Below, piece after piece: positions 28,882-38,924 of a DNA stretch of 64,000 nt. The number at the start of each line of letters is the position of its first letter. Within the stretch, counting starts at the first letter, position 1. Location: positions 1 to 64,000 of the forward strand of contig JAOARM010000013.1 of the NCBI GenBank assembly GCA_025210515.1. The letters run 5' to 3'. Source of the stretch: Vallitalea sp. GTDB taxonomy: Bacteria > Bacillota > Clostridia > Lachnospirales > Vallitaleaceae. Position numbers and translations under genes: made by a program. The notes under the pieces were generated by a model. The model was given only the letters and a program-made list of their open reading frames with translations, did not search any database and was not told the origin of the DNA.

Positions 28882-31845
28882 ATGATGAAAAAGATTAATT
28901 TAAGTATAATATTAAGTATTGTTATTTTAGTGGGGATTTTCAATGTTAATACAATATATGCTTATACAGGTAACACATTAACTTGGCCAGCAGTCTTTCC
29001 AAATGGTATGGAAAATAATAATCCACAGGTGATTGGTCGTGGAACAACGATAGCTAGTCTAAATTTCGAAGAAATGTCAACAGATTTAACTTATGAATCA
29101 ACAATTATGTTGTATAATGATACTGATGCAGCTCAAGGTGGTTTATTGTTTAGAAATACAAGCAATGACCATACAGATGGATACATTGCGTTATTACATA
29201 AAACAAGTAATTTACAACGTGTAGAGCTATATTCAACAGGAATTCCAACCAAGATTTTGGCAACTGTTGATAAAAATATTGATTTCATGGTTCCATATAA
29301 GTTAAAAGTTGTGGTAAGTGGAAGTAATATTAAAGTGTATTTTAACAATGAAGCAGCACCATGTATTGAAGTTACAAACGATGATCATACTATTGGAAAA
29401 ATGGGTCTATTCAAAGCAGGAACAGGGACGGTTACATTTGATTTCATATCTGCCAATTATGATGAAGGACAAGAATTAAAAAACTATAATCTATTGTCTT
29501 CTCAACTAGGATATGAACCAGATGCTTATAAATATGCTTATATTCGTGACGAATTAAGTACAAAGGTGGCAAGTGGAACACAGTTTCAAGTGAAAAATGC
29601 AGATACAGATGCTACAGTATTTACTGGTCCAGTAAGTTACTGGGGAGAAAAATGGGGTTCACATTGGTGGAAAATTGATTTTACAGAATTTAAGTCAACA
29701 GGAGATTTTTATGTACAAGTAGATGATAAAAAGAGTAATATAATAAAAATAGCTGAAGATGCTTTAGTTAATTATGAAATGACTGCTATTGCTCTAGATC
29801 AGCTAGATGAGCGTCATAATCATGGAGAACCTAATACATATTTACATGGAAAAATCAGATTCAAAGGTAAATGGCTCACTCCTGATGGAACATACTCTCA
29901 AGGAATTTTTAGAGATTGTATGTCTAACTTTGCTGAAATTGAATCAGTTGGTATGACTTTAGTTGGATTACTTGATCTGTATTCTTTTCAAAAATCTAAT
30001 TTCAGTTCACATGATCAGCAAAGAATGAAGGATTATATTAAGTTAAGTGCAGATTACATTGTAGCATGTCAGAGAACAACTAATGATCCTAAAACTAATG
30101 GGCGCTTTGCACATAGTATTTTAGTTAACACTAAACATGATGGTTGTGCTTGGGCTGGAAATGTCTATACATGGCACGATATGGCTTATGGTATATTTGT
30201 ATTAACTCGTGCTTATGAAGTTGTAAAAGAATATGATACTGCATTAGCTAATACATATTTAGATGCCGCGAAAAAGGCTTATGATTGTGCAACTTATAGA
30301 CCATATAAATTGCCATCAGAATTAGAATTAGCTAAAAAAGTTGATTATGATCCAAGTACTAATTATGCAGAAGCATTATGGAATCCTAATGTGACAGATT
30401 ATAGGACAAATCCAAATAAAGTACCAAGTGGATGGAATAACAGATTAGAATTTTCACGTAAGTTTTATGATAAAGATGCTAATTGGCAAGAACCTTTAAC
30501 GTTAAAGACAAGAGATAAATTATTATTTTTATATAGTTGTACTCTACTATATAATGCTACTGAAGATAATAAATATTTGGACAAAGCTATTGAATTTGCT
30601 GATTTAGTTAGTGAAAGACAATTTGTTGACTGGAAGAATCCTGTTGAAGGCGTATATGGAACTTTCTATGAGTTTGAAGGAGACAATGAAGCTTTATCTG
30701 TAGAAAGTGCACAGGCAGGAAGTTATCATATGGGTAACATTGACCCACTAGTAGTTCATGGGTTTATGAATCTATTAACACTAAGACCTGAACATGAGAA
30801 AGCAGCTAATTGGTACAATGTTATTAAAACATATTCAGATAATTATGTTAAGAAGTCAGCACAGTTGAATCCACTAGGCTTACATCCTCTTAGTGTTTAT
30901 AAAGATAATGAAAATGGTGGAGTGAAATTCTTCATGAATCTGTTACATGGAGCAACTGGACACTATGGTCAGATGGCAGGAAATCTACTTGACTTAGCAA
31001 GTTATATGAATGATACTAGCTTTTCAGAACTAGCCGCTTCTAACTTAAACTTCTACACAGGACTAAATCCTGGTATTCCTACAGCAAGCAATAAATGGAA
31101 AGCAGCCAGTATGATTAATAAAGTGGGAACTTCTTATTATAATACAGGTGGTGAAGGAATCAAAGGTGGAGTAGTAAATGGTTTCAAATCAGGACGAAAT
31201 TGGACTCTTTATAGCATTGATCAAATAGCTGATAAACCTGATATTGCAGGAGCTCAAGAGGATTGGGTAGCTCACAGTCATCCTTATGTAGGAGCTGCTG
31301 CAAAGATGGAGGCTGATTATAATCTTAATGTTAATGTTTATAACAATAATGTAGGTGTTCCTGCACAAGTAGAAGTAAGACTTGAAAACACATATAATTA
31401 TCAAACTAATGCTAATGGTAATTTATCTGTTTCAGATTTACCACTAAATGCTACAGGTACTGTTTTAGTTACATATTCAGGGAAAACTATTACTAAACAT
31501 ATTGAAACAATGGGTGGAGGTAAAATGGATTTAGATATTGATTTTGCTAAATACGTAGAACTTTCACTTGTAACACCAACAATTCTGCAAAATACAGCAG
31601 GTACAGTAACATTGAAAGTCGTTAATAAAGGTCTTGAAGATGTTGATGCTACTGTTAAATTATCAGCAGCAGGTATTTCATTAGGACAAAGTGATTTAGC
31701 AATTCAAGTACCAATAGGACAAACAAAAACTTATACGATAAATGTTACAGGAGGAAATAAAGTTATGCCTTATACAGTATATGCTTCTATAAAGTGTACT
31801 GAAAAAGGTTTATATGTTGGCGCACAACAAGGATTAGTTGAATAA
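28882..31845 (+). CDS. Secreted GH9-like cellulase-family protein with N-terminal LamG-like domain
   Basis: The 987-residue exported protein starts with a signal peptide (hydrophobic core LSIILSIVILVGIF, cleavage probably after IYA). Residues about 30-195 look like a laminin-G/concanavalin-type beta-sandwich (GGLLFRNTSN, FMVPYKLKVVV). An Ig-like CelD N-terminal module follows (LLSSQLGYEPDAYKYAYIRD to GDFYVQVDDK). Residues about 290-810 form an alpha-helical GH9-like domain with YTWHDMAYG, a GINGF-like turn (VVNGFKSGRNW) and QEDWVAHSHPYVGAA, whose acidic residue is a catalytic candidate. The usual GGWHDAGD motif is altered here. The C-terminus adds two beta domains of Ig/CARDB type. It probably depolymerises a plant polysaccharide outside the cell to feed the importer. 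Confidence 0.8.
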   Translation: MMKKINLSIILSIVILVGIFNVNTIYAYTGNTLTWPAVFPNGMENNNPQVIGRGTTIASLNFEEMSTDLTYESTIMLYNDTDAAQGGLLFRNTSNDHTDGYIALLHKTSNLQRVELYSTGIPTKILATVDKNIDFMVPYKLKVVVSGSNIKVYFNNEAAPCIEVTNDDHTIGKMGLFKAGTGTVTFDFISANYDEGQELKNYNLLSSQLGYEPDAYKYAYIRDELSTKVASGTQFQVKNADTDATVFTGPVSYWGEKWGSHWWKIDFTEFKSTGDFYVQVDDKKSNIIKIAEDALVNYEMTAIALDQLDERHNHGEPNTYLHGKIRFKGKWLTPDGTYSQGIFRDCMSNFAEIESVGMTLVGLLDLYSFQKSNFSSHDQQRMKDYIKLSADYIVACQRTTNDPKTNGRFAHSILVNTKHDGCAWAGNVYTWHDMAYGIFVLTRAYEVVKEYDTALANTYLDAAKKAYDCATYRPYKLPSELELAKKVDYDPSTNYAEALWNPNVTDYRTNPNKVPSGWNNRLEFSRKFYDKDANWQEPLTLKTRDKLLFLYSCTLLYNATEDNKYLDKAIEFADLVSERQFVDWKNPVEGVYGTFYEFEGDNEALSVESAQAGSYHMGNIDPLVVHGFMNLLTLRPEHEKAANWYNVIKTYSDNYVKKSAQLNPLGLHPLSVYKDNENGGVKFFMNLLHGATGHYGQMAGNLLDLASYMNDTSFSELAASNLNFYTGLNPGIPTASNKWKAASMINKVGTSYYNTGGEGIKGGVVNGFKSGRNWTLYSIDQIADKPDIAGAQEDWVAHSHPYVGAAAKMEADYNLNVNVYNNNVGVPAQVEVRLENTYNYQTNANGNLSVSDLPLNATGTVLVTYSGKTITKHIETMGGGKMDLDIDFAKYVELSLVTPTILQNTAGTVTLKVVNKGLEDVDATVKLSAAGISLGQSDLAIQVPIGQTKTYTINVTGGNKVMPYTVYASIKCTEKGLYVGAQQGLVE

Positions 31846-31906
31846 TATAAAATGTTTATAGAGACGTATTGTTATTGGTGGTTTTATAAATCATAGTATA
31901 ATTAAT

Positions 31907-31957
31907 AAAAAAGTATATGAGGTTGTTTATTAAAAACAGCCCTGTATACTTTTTTTA
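31907..31957 (+). terminator. Terminator of the glycan operon
   Basis: AAAAAAGTATA (from 31907) pairs with TATACTTTTTT (from 31945), with an inner GGTTGTTT/AAACAGCC stem and a T tract. It lies 60 bases after the GH9-like gene. Confidence 0.85.
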
Positions 31958-32115
31958 ATAAAAGTCTATTTTTTTATCTTTAATATATAGAAAATATGTA
32001 TAGATAGTTATGATTCCAATCATAAAAACGTTTTTGTTATTGGGATAATCTACAAATATATGGAAATATATTACCAGTTGTGGTGAATTACCTTTACTGA
32101 TTCTTTTTCATTAAA

Positions 32116-32144
32116 TTGAATATGATGACAAATAATGGTATAAT
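32116..32144 (+). promoter_or_regulatory. Vegetative promoter for the diguanylate cyclase at 32296
   Basis: TTGAAT (32116-32121), a 17-base spacer and TATAAT (32139-32144) form a good sigma-A promoter. It predicts an untranslated leader of roughly 145 bases before the GTG start. The rest of the gap from 31958 to 32115 shows nothing recognisable. Confidence 0.6.
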
Positions 32145-32263
32145 TTGTTTGTGGCATATGTATATTATGAAAAAGAAATAAGAAATATATTAAAATTAGT
32201 ATTATGTTGTCGAAAAGATAGAAAGCAAATGGATTAATATGTTGATACTTGCTGATTAAGTTA

Positions 32264-32288
32264 CTTAGAACATAGTTCTAAGAGGAGG
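32264..32288 (+). promoter_or_regulatory. Hairpin abutting the ribosome-binding site of the cyclase gene
   Basis: CTTAGAAC (32264-32271) pairs perfectly with GTTCTAAG (32275-32282) around a three-base loop. The last two bases of the stem are the first of the AGAGGAGG ribosome-binding site (32281-32288). Such a stem could modulate ribosome access or protect the mRNA; neither is shown. Confidence 0.5.
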
Positions 32289-32295
32289 TTTGAAA

Positions 32296-34116
32296 GTGAA
32301 AAAACAATCGGTGTATTTTCGTTTAGTAAATAGATTATCTCTTAGAACGATAATTGTAATTCCAGTTTTTATAATTTTGTTATTGGGTAGTACTTTAAGT
32401 TATTTTCAAATTAAAAAATTCGTTACAAAATATAGCGGGAAAGTTATAGCAACAAATCAAGGAAGAATTAAAAATCATATATATGATCATCTAGATGATT
32501 ATTTTGCCATTCCTGAGATGGTTAACAAATATAATGCTATTCTTGTAAAAAACAAACAATTAAATATGGAAGACGAGCAACTATTAGGAAAAATACTATT
32601 GAATCAAGTAAAAAGTAACACTGCTATTGACTATGCATATTTTGCTAATAGTGATGGAGGAATAGTATCATCGGGATTATATGAAGGTACTAATCGAATT
32701 TCTTATACTGAAAAATTGCAAGGTGGAGCTTTTAAAATAAATGAATTTGACGAAGAAGGGAATACTTTTAATTACATTAAATCAGTTGAGTTTGACCCAA
32801 GAAAAAAAGATTGGTATATTGAAGCAGATGAAGATGGTAGATCATATTGGACTGAAGTCTATTCGGGTGTTCAAGAACCTATTCTAGGAATGAGTACTTC
32901 CTACCCAATTATTTTATCAAGTGGTGAAAAAATAGGTGTTTTTGGAACTGATATTTTATTAGATCAATTAGCAGAATTTCTAAAAACTATTGAAATAACT
33001 AGAAATAGTGTTGTTTGTCTAGTTGATGAAAAAGGATTAATTGTGGCGTCTTCTACAGATGAAAAGCCTTTTAAAGATATTGATGGTTCACAAGTTAGAT
33101 TGGCAGCGGTAGAAAGTAAAAATGCTGTAATTAGAGAAGGATATAGTAAAATTATTGATGAAGGAAATCATTATTTTAATGAACAGATAAAAGATAGAAT
33201 TAAAGTAATGGGAGAAGATTACTATTATTGTTTTAGTAAATATTCTTATAAAGATAAAATTAAATGGAATCTTATGATATCAATTCCTAGAGAAGATTTA
33301 ATAGGTGATATAGAGTTGCTATTTGATGATTTTAGTATAATATTTTTTGCTGTTTTAATAGTAATATTGATAGCATATATACTTATTTCTAGGTGGATAA
33401 TGAGACCAATTACATCACTTAATAGTAAAGTGAATGAAATAGCCGAAGATAATTGGGGCGTGCAAATAGAAACACATAGAAGAGATGAAATAGGTCAGCT
33501 AACAAGATCATTTAATGTTATGTCTATTAAATTAAGAGATTATCTATTGATGCTTAATAATAAGCAAGAAGAGTTAGAGGAAATTAATACTACTTTAGAA
33601 GAAATGGTACATGAGAGAACAAAGGAATTAGAGTTATTAACTATTACAGATAGTTTAACTAATATTTATAATAAGAGATATCTAATGAAAAAACTTGAGG
33701 AAAATATTGACACGTCTAAGAGATACAATAAAACTTTTTCAGTAGTTATCTTTGATATTGATTATTTTAAGAAAGTAAATGATACTTATGGTCATATAGA
33801 AGGAGATTTCACATTAAAAGAAGTAACGAATTTCTTATCATCAAGCATAAGAGATGATGATGTTCTTGGGCGCTATGGTGGTGAAGAATTTATGGTTATT
33901 ATGCCAAATACTGAACTTAATGAGGCTTATATTGCTGCTGATACATATAGAGATGAATTAAGTAAATTAGTTATAGGAAGTAATAATATTAAAATTACAA
34001 TTAGTGGAGGTGTTGCAGAATATAGAGAAGATGACTCTATATTAGATATTATTAATAGGGCAGATAATAATTTATACAAAGCGAAAGAAAGTGGTAGAAA
34101 TAAAATAATTAAATAA
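32296..34116 (+). CDS. Membrane diguanylate cyclase (dCache-HAMP-GGDEF)
   Basis: The 606-residue enzyme is predicted to make c-di-GMP in response to an external signal. One membrane helix (TIIVIPVFIILLLGSTLSYF) leads to an extracellular double Cache domain (DYAYFANSDGGIVSSG, RKKDWYIEADEDGRSYWTEV). A second helix (IIFFAVLIVILIAYILI), HAMP (RPITSLNSKVNEIAEDNWG) and a coiled linker follow. The GGDEF domain carries the active-site loop RYGGEEF and FDIDYFKKVNDTYGH. The active-site residues are intact. GTG at 32296 is preferred because AGAGGAGG lies seven bases upstream; a TTG two codons earlier is too close to it. Confidence 0.93.
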   Translation: MKKQSVYFRLVNRLSLRTIIVIPVFIILLLGSTLSYFQIKKFVTKYSGKVIATNQGRIKNHIYDHLDDYFAIPEMVNKYNAILVKNKQLNMEDEQLLGKILLNQVKSNTAIDYAYFANSDGGIVSSGLYEGTNRISYTEKLQGGAFKINEFDEEGNTFNYIKSVEFDPRKKDWYIEADEDGRSYWTEVYSGVQEPILGMSTSYPIILSSGEKIGVFGTDILLDQLAEFLKTIEITRNSVVCLVDEKGLIVASSTDEKPFKDIDGSQVRLAAVESKNAVIREGYSKIIDEGNHYFNEQIKDRIKVMGEDYYYCFSKYSYKDKIKWNLMISIPREDLIGDIELLFDDFSIIFFAVLIVILIAYILISRWIMRPITSLNSKVNEIAEDNWGVQIETHRRDEIGQLTRSFNVMSIKLRDYLLMLNNKQEELEEINTTLEEMVHERTKELELLTITDSLTNIYNKRYLMKKLEENIDTSKRYNKTFSVVIFDIDYFKKVNDTYGHIEGDFTLKEVTNFLSSSIRDDDVLGRYGGEEFMVIMPNTELNEAYIAADTYRDELSKLVIGSNNIKITISGGVAEYREDDSILDIINRADNNLYKAKESGRNKIIK

Positions 34117-34192
34117 AAGTATCACTTATATAATGACATCTATCAAATAAGTTGTTTTTTCATAGCTAACTAGGTGGGAAAGGATGAAATAA

Positions 34193-36193
34193 ATGAAGAA
34201 AAAAAATATAGTATATAGTGTTATAGTCACTATAATCAGTGCAGTGTTAGTTGTAGTTCTACAATATAATTCAATATTAAACACAATGGATAGTTATAAG
34301 CAAGAAGTTGCGGTTAGTATGAAAAATGCATCTTTCTCTATAGAAAAAGTATTTTCATCTGTATTTAATGATTTATTATATCTTTCAGGAAGAGAAGAAC
34401 TATCTGGGACTAAAAGCATGAGTAATACATCCGAAAGGAAAAGGCAGTTAAATGACTTTCACGCGTTTGTTTCCAATAAGAAGGTATATGATCAACTTCG
34501 CTATATTGATGAAACAGGACAAGAAATATTACGAGTTAACTATAATAAAGGTGATGTAAAGATTGTAGAAGATAACAAGTTGCAGTCAAAAGCAGGAAGT
34601 TATTACGTGGATGATGCACTAGTATTAAAAAAAGGACAAATCTACACTTCAAAATTTGACCTAAATAAAGAAAAAGGGGAAATTGAAAAACCTATAAAGC
34701 CAATGATTCGTTTTGTTACACCTTATATGAACAAGTATGGGCAACTGGATGGTTTAATTGTGTTCAATTACCTAGGTGAAAATTTAATAGAAGATTTAAG
34801 AGAAGCTGATCAATCACATATTTCTCAAATCCAATTAGTAAATAGTAATGGTTATTACTTATACAATGAAGATTCTACGAAAGATTGGGCTTTTATGCGT
34901 AACGAAGAAGAAGGATTTTTTAAAGATTATCCAGATGCTTGGAAAAAAATTCAGGAAAATAATATTAGTGAGTTTTCATCAATAAATGGCTATTTTAAAA
35001 TAATTCCTGTTAATCCAGATATATATGCAGAGAGTATTGTTGGAACAAAAATGGCAGAAAATGACACAAATGATTATTATGTAATAGCTCATATTGATAG
35101 GGGAGTTATTACTAGTGTTTATACAGAGGCAGTAATTACAGGAATAATAATATTTCTTATAATTGCATTGACTGGCATTTTCCTTGTGAGATTGTATATT
35201 AATAATAAAGATAACCAAACTGCTCATAATAAACAATTAGAAAAGAATGTGATTTTTAATCAAAAAGTTGTAGACAAAACTCAATCAAGTGCACAAATTA
35301 TTACTAAAGTATCTTCAGAAATATACGATTCAACAGAAGATGCCAATAGAGGGTTAGAGAAAATAGTATATGAACTTAATAATGTTACATCTAGTATTAA
35401 TGATAATGCAGTTACTATTGAACAATCTAATGAACAGATTGAGGCTATAGCTAATAAGTCATCAGTAATTAAGCAACTATCAGAAGATGCATTAAATAAA
35501 AATAATGATATCGTAAATTATACAGTAGAAGGAGATAAGAGTATTTCTAACGTTACAGCTATGATTTCCAAAATGAGTGAATCTACAAAAGCTGTAAATG
35601 AAGAAATTAAAGGACTTGTTTCAAGTTCTAATGAAATAGGGGAAATAATAACTCTTATTACAGCTATTACTGAACAAACTAATCTATTAGCACTTAATGC
35701 ATCTATTGAAGCTGCTAGAGCTGGGGAACATGGAAAAGGATTTGCTGTAGTTGCAGATGAAGTAGGAAAGCTTGCAGATGAATCAGGTAAATCTGCTACA
35801 AAAATTGCACAACTAATAGTTGATGTACAGCAAAAAGCGAATACTTCAGATGCTTTTATTTCAAATAGTATAGAAATAGTAAATGAAAGTGTTAAGAAGT
35901 CTACAGTTGCAAAAGAGCAGTTTTCTGCTATTTCAGCTGAGATAAATGAAATGACTAAACTAATGAATAAAATTACAGATCAGTCTTCTGAACAAAATTA
36001 TTTAACTAAGGAAATGAAAAATTCTATGTCGGCAATTATGGAAAACTCTGAGTCTAATACCAAGACAGTAAATTATATAAATGATGTTATCCAAAATCAA
36101 GCAGCATCTTTCCAAGAGATTGGTGCAAGTATTGAAGAACTATCAAGCATGTCAGATGAATTAAATAGTATAACTCAAGTTAAAAGTATTTAA
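34193..36193 (+). CDS. Methyl-accepting chemotaxis protein without an obvious HAMP domain
   Basis: The 666-residue chemoreceptor has an N-terminal membrane helix ([19 protein letters not shown]), an extracellular Cache-like sensor of about 290 residues ([20 protein letters not shown], then [10 protein letters not shown]) and a second helix ([19 protein letters not shown]). The cytoplasmic signalling domain has the hairpin tip [21 protein letters not shown] see no clear HAMP domain after the second helix. The same sensor pattern occurs in the GGDEF protein at 57367-58935. GGTGGGAAAGGATG precedes the ATG at modest distance. It follows a diguanylate cyclase on the same strand. Confidence 0.93.
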   Translation: MKKKNIVYSVIVTIISAVLVVVLQYNSILNTMDSYKQEVAVSMKNASFSIEKVFSSVFNDLLYLSGREELSGTKSMSNTSERKRQLNDFHAFVSNKKVYDQLRYIDETGQEILRVNYNKGDVKIVEDNKLQSKAGSYYVDDALVLKKGQIYTSKFDLNKEKGEIEKPIKPMIRFVTPYMNKYGQLDGLIVFNYLGENLIEDLREADQSHISQIQLVNSNGYYLYNEDSTKDWAFMRNEEEGFFKDYPDAWKKIQENNISEFSSINGYFKIIPVNPDIYAESIVGTKMAENDTNDYYVIAHIDRGVITSVYTEAVITGIIIFLIIALTGIFLVRLYINNKDNQTAHNKQLEKNVIFNQKVVDKTQSSAQIITKVSSEIYDSTEDANRGLEKIVYELNNVTSSINDNAVTIEQSNEQIEAIANKSSVIKQLSEDALNKNNDIVNYTVEGDKSISNVTAMISKMSESTKAVNEEIKGLVSSSNEIGEIITLITAITEQTNLLALNASIEAARAGEHGKGFAVVADEVGKLADESGKSATKIAQLIVDVQQKANTSDAFISNSIEIVNESVKKSTVAKEQFSAISAEINEMTKLMNKITDQSSEQNYLTKEMKNSMSAIMENSESNTKTVNYINDVIQNQAASFQEIGASIEELSSMSDELNSITQVKSI

Positions 36194-36221
36194 TTGATTT
36201 TTTGAGCTTTGCAGTTTTTGA

Positions 36222-36321
36222 AAGATAGACTAGATTTAGCTATTTATATTCTTAAACGTCCTGTTTGAAGGGTATGCGCTACGCCGTAATGGCTTTGATT
36301 TTGCTAAACCTAGTCTATCTT
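36222..36321. repeat. Long imperfect palindrome, candidate structured RNA or MITE-like element
   Basis: Bases 36222-36240 (AAGATAGACTAGATTTAGC) pair with 36303-36321 (GCTAAACCTAGTCTATCTT), with one mismatch in 19. The 62-base interior is richer in G+C than its surroundings (GGGTATGCGCTACGCCGTAA) and can form small inner stems such as AAAC/GTTT and GCC/GGC. It lies between convergent genes, is not coding, and has no T tract of its own. Its identity is unknown. Confidence 0.6.
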
Positions 36322-36363
36322 ATTTATATTGACATTAAAGATGCATTATGAGACAGCTCCTAT

Positions 36364-36399
36364 AATAATCATCTGTGGCAATAGATACAGATGATTATT
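36364..36399. terminator. Terminator-like hairpin between convergent genes
   Basis: AATAATCATCTGT (36364-36376) and ACAGATGATTATT (36387-36399) form a perfect 13-bp stem with a ten-base loop, directly after the stop of the minus-strand cyclase. There is no long T tract, so strength is uncertain. Confidence 0.6.
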
Positions 36400-36401
36400 C
36401 A

Positions 36402-37955
36402 TTAGTCATAGATTACTCTGTTTTTACCCTGAGTTTTAGCTTGATATAAACGATCATCGGCACTTTTAATAAGGTCATGTAAATTCTCGTTATGCCATTG
36501 AGATAATCCAATACTGACTGAAATAGAATGATTCACATTATTGAAATCCCAGCAATTAATAGTTTTTCTTATACAATTTGCAATTTCAATACACTTATTA
36601 TATTCAATATCATTTATAAGAATTAAATATTCTTCGCCACCGTAACGTCCAACTATGCCTATTTTTCTTAAATTAGCCTCAATAATGTTTCCAACTTGAA
36701 TAATTACGTGATCACCAACTTGATGACCACAGTTATCATTAATTTTTTTGAAATTATCAATGTCTATTATTCCTATTGTAATATGATCATTTGGATTAGC
36801 TTTTTTAAATCGTTCTGATAAATAACTATGTAAATATCTACGATTATAGAGATTTGTTAATCCATCTCTATTAGCCATATTTTCTAGTTGCTGTGTGCGT
36901 TCAGTAACTTGGTTTTCTAATTGTATATTCATCTGAAGAAGTTGCTTTTCTTTTTCTTGACGAATGTGATTTTGGTTCACTAGTTTAAAAATTCTGTGCA
37001 GAAGTATAGAAGTTAATATCATCGTGAATACAGATAATAAAGCAAATTTTTGAACGTTAGTAAATATATCAGATTTTTCTTGTGCAATTACTATATAAAT
37101 ATCATTCTTAATATGCTCAGAATCCAAATTCACTTTTTGTCCATAATAGTATTTTTTCTTATTTAGAAAACTTCCTTTAAAAAAATTATTGCCACTTTCA
37201 ATTTGAGAAATAATTTGACTAGTAATTTCCAAATTAGGTTTTGAATCACTAAGTATAAGATCACGATTATAATGTGAAATAATAGACCCTGAGCTATCTA
37301 AAACAAACATATATCCAGTTTTTCCTAATGAAATAGAATCAACAAAAAGCTTTGTAAAGTAGTGCATTTGAGGTGAAATAATAGCAATACCCACAATTTC
37401 ATCTTCATGAACTACTGGTGAACTTATTACAAAAATAGGATTTTGTCTCCAAATACTTCTATAAATTTCACTTATGAAGTAATCTTGCCCATTTAGAATT
37501 TTTGATATATATGAATATTGTTCTCCGCCTTTTCCAATGGTATCTCCATTTACGGTATCAACTATAAATTCGCCGTTGTTTACTGTTACAAACCCATTGT
37601 TTGTTGGTATATGTAATGGAGAGGTAGTCTTAATTGCTACAGGTAGGTTTTCGTAATATGGATAAGTAGCATGATATTCCTTCAATAGATTTGTCGCCGA
37701 GTATCTTTTAACATCGTCAAGAGGATTTAGACAAAGATCAACAATCTCCTCATCTTTTGCTATTTTTTTAACTACTTGTATTTGATCTTGTAACCATAAC
37801 TCAAGTACAGAGGTTGTTTGAGTTGTAAATTGCTGACCTAATGAAATAAACTCTTGTTTTCTTATGTATCTTAAACTCATTACTGAAATGATATTTCCTA
37901 CTAGTAGTAAACTTGTTATTATTATTAGTAAAGGTGATATGATTCTTTGTTTCAC
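36402..37955 (-). CDS. Membrane diguanylate cyclase (dCache-GGDEF)
   Basis: The 517-residue protein has an N-terminal helix (SPLLIIITSLLLVGNIISVM), an extracellular double Cache sensor (ISKILNGQDYFISEIYRSI, GKTGYMFVLDSSGSIISHYN) and a second helix (FALLSVFTMILTSILL). A short coiled coil leads to a GGDEF domain with IDNFKKINDNCGHQVGD and the loop RYGGEEY, a functional variant of GGDEF. No HAMP domain is evident. The start is GTG at 37955; the upstream region lacks a strong AGGAGG, only GTGGGG. It is convergent with the chemoreceptor at 34193-36193. Confidence 0.92.
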   Translation of the reverse strand: MKQRIISPLLIIITSLLLVGNIISVMSLRYIRKQEFISLGQQFTTQTTSVLELWLQDQIQVVKKIAKDEEIVDLCLNPLDDVKRYSATNLLKEYHATYPYYENLPVAIKTTSPLHIPTNNGFVTVNNGEFIVDTVNGDTIGKGGEQYSYISKILNGQDYFISEIYRSIWRQNPIFVISSPVVHEDEIVGIAIISPQMHYFTKLFVDSISLGKTGYMFVLDSSGSIISHYNRDLILSDSKPNLEITSQIISQIESGNNFFKGSFLNKKKYYYGQKVNLDSEHIKNDIYIVIAQEKSDIFTNVQKFALLSVFTMILTSILLHRIFKLVNQNHIRQEKEKQLLQMNIQLENQVTERTQQLENMANRDGLTNLYNRRYLHSYLSERFKKANPNDHITIGIIDIDNFKKINDNCGHQVGDHVIIQVGNIIEANLRKIGIVGRYGGEEYLILINDIEYNKCIEIANCIRKTINCWDFNNVNHSISVSIGLSQWHNENLHDLIKSADDRLYQAKTQGKNRVIYD

Positions 37956-38147
37956 GTTTAGTACCCCACTTGTTTGCTTCTTTCAATAGTTACATTCATT
38001 TGATGCTTTATAATTATAACATAAGCAATGTCTTTTAGTCATGTAAACGTTGACGAAATTCAAGGAAAAAGTGAGTATTTAACTATTGGAGATACATGAT
38101 TAATGTATATTGACACAGCAAATAGTAGGAATATATAATAAACCTAA

Positions 38148-38318
38148 CGAAAGAAGAAATGTAGTAATGTTCAAAGTCACGATTTTATTGGTGTAGATGT
38201 AACAGTCTCTATTGGAGTTTGTCAAGTAAATAATGATGTTGAAGATGTTTTGAATTATGCTAATAAAGCTTTGTATAAGGCTAAAGAAAATGGTAAAAAT
38301 AGAGTTGTAATGTTATAA
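38148..38318 (+). pseudogene. Decayed GGDEF domain fragment
   Basis: The frame ending at TAA 38316-38318 encodes VTVSIGVCQVNNDVEDVLNY followed by ANKALYKAKENGKNRVVML. This is unmistakably the last 50 residues of a GGDEF domain (SIGV strand and ADxALYxAKxxGRN helix). The frame is closed by a stop at 38145 and no start or upstream GGEEF loop is seen nearby, so the rest of the gene is lost. It may be left from a former tandem copy of the adjacent cyclases. The 190 bases before it hold nothing recognisable. Confidence 0.8.
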
Positions 38319-38373
38319 TGACACTGTTGAAACAAGTTAAAAAGTGTATAATTAAAAAATAAGGAGGATAATT

Positions 38374-38853
38374 ATGTATAAGTATATTTTATTGATATTG
38401 TTACCAGTAGTATTATGTAGCTGTACTATTAATGATAAACCAATTAAGGAAGAAGTAGCAGACGATATCGTTCAGTCTGTAGAAGAGGAGGGAAAGGAAG
38501 ATATGGATAAAAACAAAGAAGTAGATGAACCAGAAGAAAATGAAAAACCAAAATATATCAAAATAACTCCAGAAGAAGCAAAAGAAATGATGGTAGAAGG
38601 AAATATAATTCTTGATGTTAGGACACAAGAAGAATATAACCAAGGACATATTGAGGGTGCTAAGTTATTACCAGTAGATTCTATTAGTGCAGGGAAATTA
38701 GAAGATTTACCTAATAAAGATCAAATAATATTAGTATATTGTAGAAGTGGAAATAGAAGTGCTACTGCCACAAAGGCTCTAGTAAATGCTGGATATACTA
38801 ATGTATATGATTTTGGTGGGATTATTGATTGGCCTTATGAAGTTGTTAAGTAA
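38374..38853 (+). CDS. Rhodanese-like lipoprotein
   Basis: The 159-residue protein is predicted to be lipid-anchored outside the membrane. The signal peptide ends with a lipobox, VVLCSC, so the mature cysteine is near residue 16. A long acidic linker rich in E, D and K follows. The single rhodanese domain has ILDVRTQEEYNQGHIEGAKL and the active-site loop VYCRSGNRSATA with Cys123. It may transfer sulfane sulfur or act in thiol chemistry at the surface; no substrate is indicated. AAGGAGGATAATT precedes the ATG. Confidence 0.93.
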   Translation: MYKYILLILLPVVLCSCTINDKPIKEEVADDIVQSVEEEGKEDMDKNKEVDEPEENEKPKYIKITPEEAKEMMVEGNIILDVRTQEEYNQGHIEGAKLLPVDSISAGKLEDLPNKDQIILVYCRSGNRSATATKALVNAGYTNVYDFGGIIDWPYEVVK

Positions 38854-38876
38854 AATTAAATAATAGTTAATATATT

Positions 38877-38924
38877 ACTGAGTTTAACATTAGTACTTAA
38901 TATTGCTAATTTAACTCAGTTTTA
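38877..38924 (+). terminator. Intrinsic terminator after the rhodanese gene
   Basis: ACTGAGTTTAA (from 38877) pairs with TTAACTCAGT (38911-38920), with one bulged base and some further pairing inside, followed by TTTT. Confidence 0.65.
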
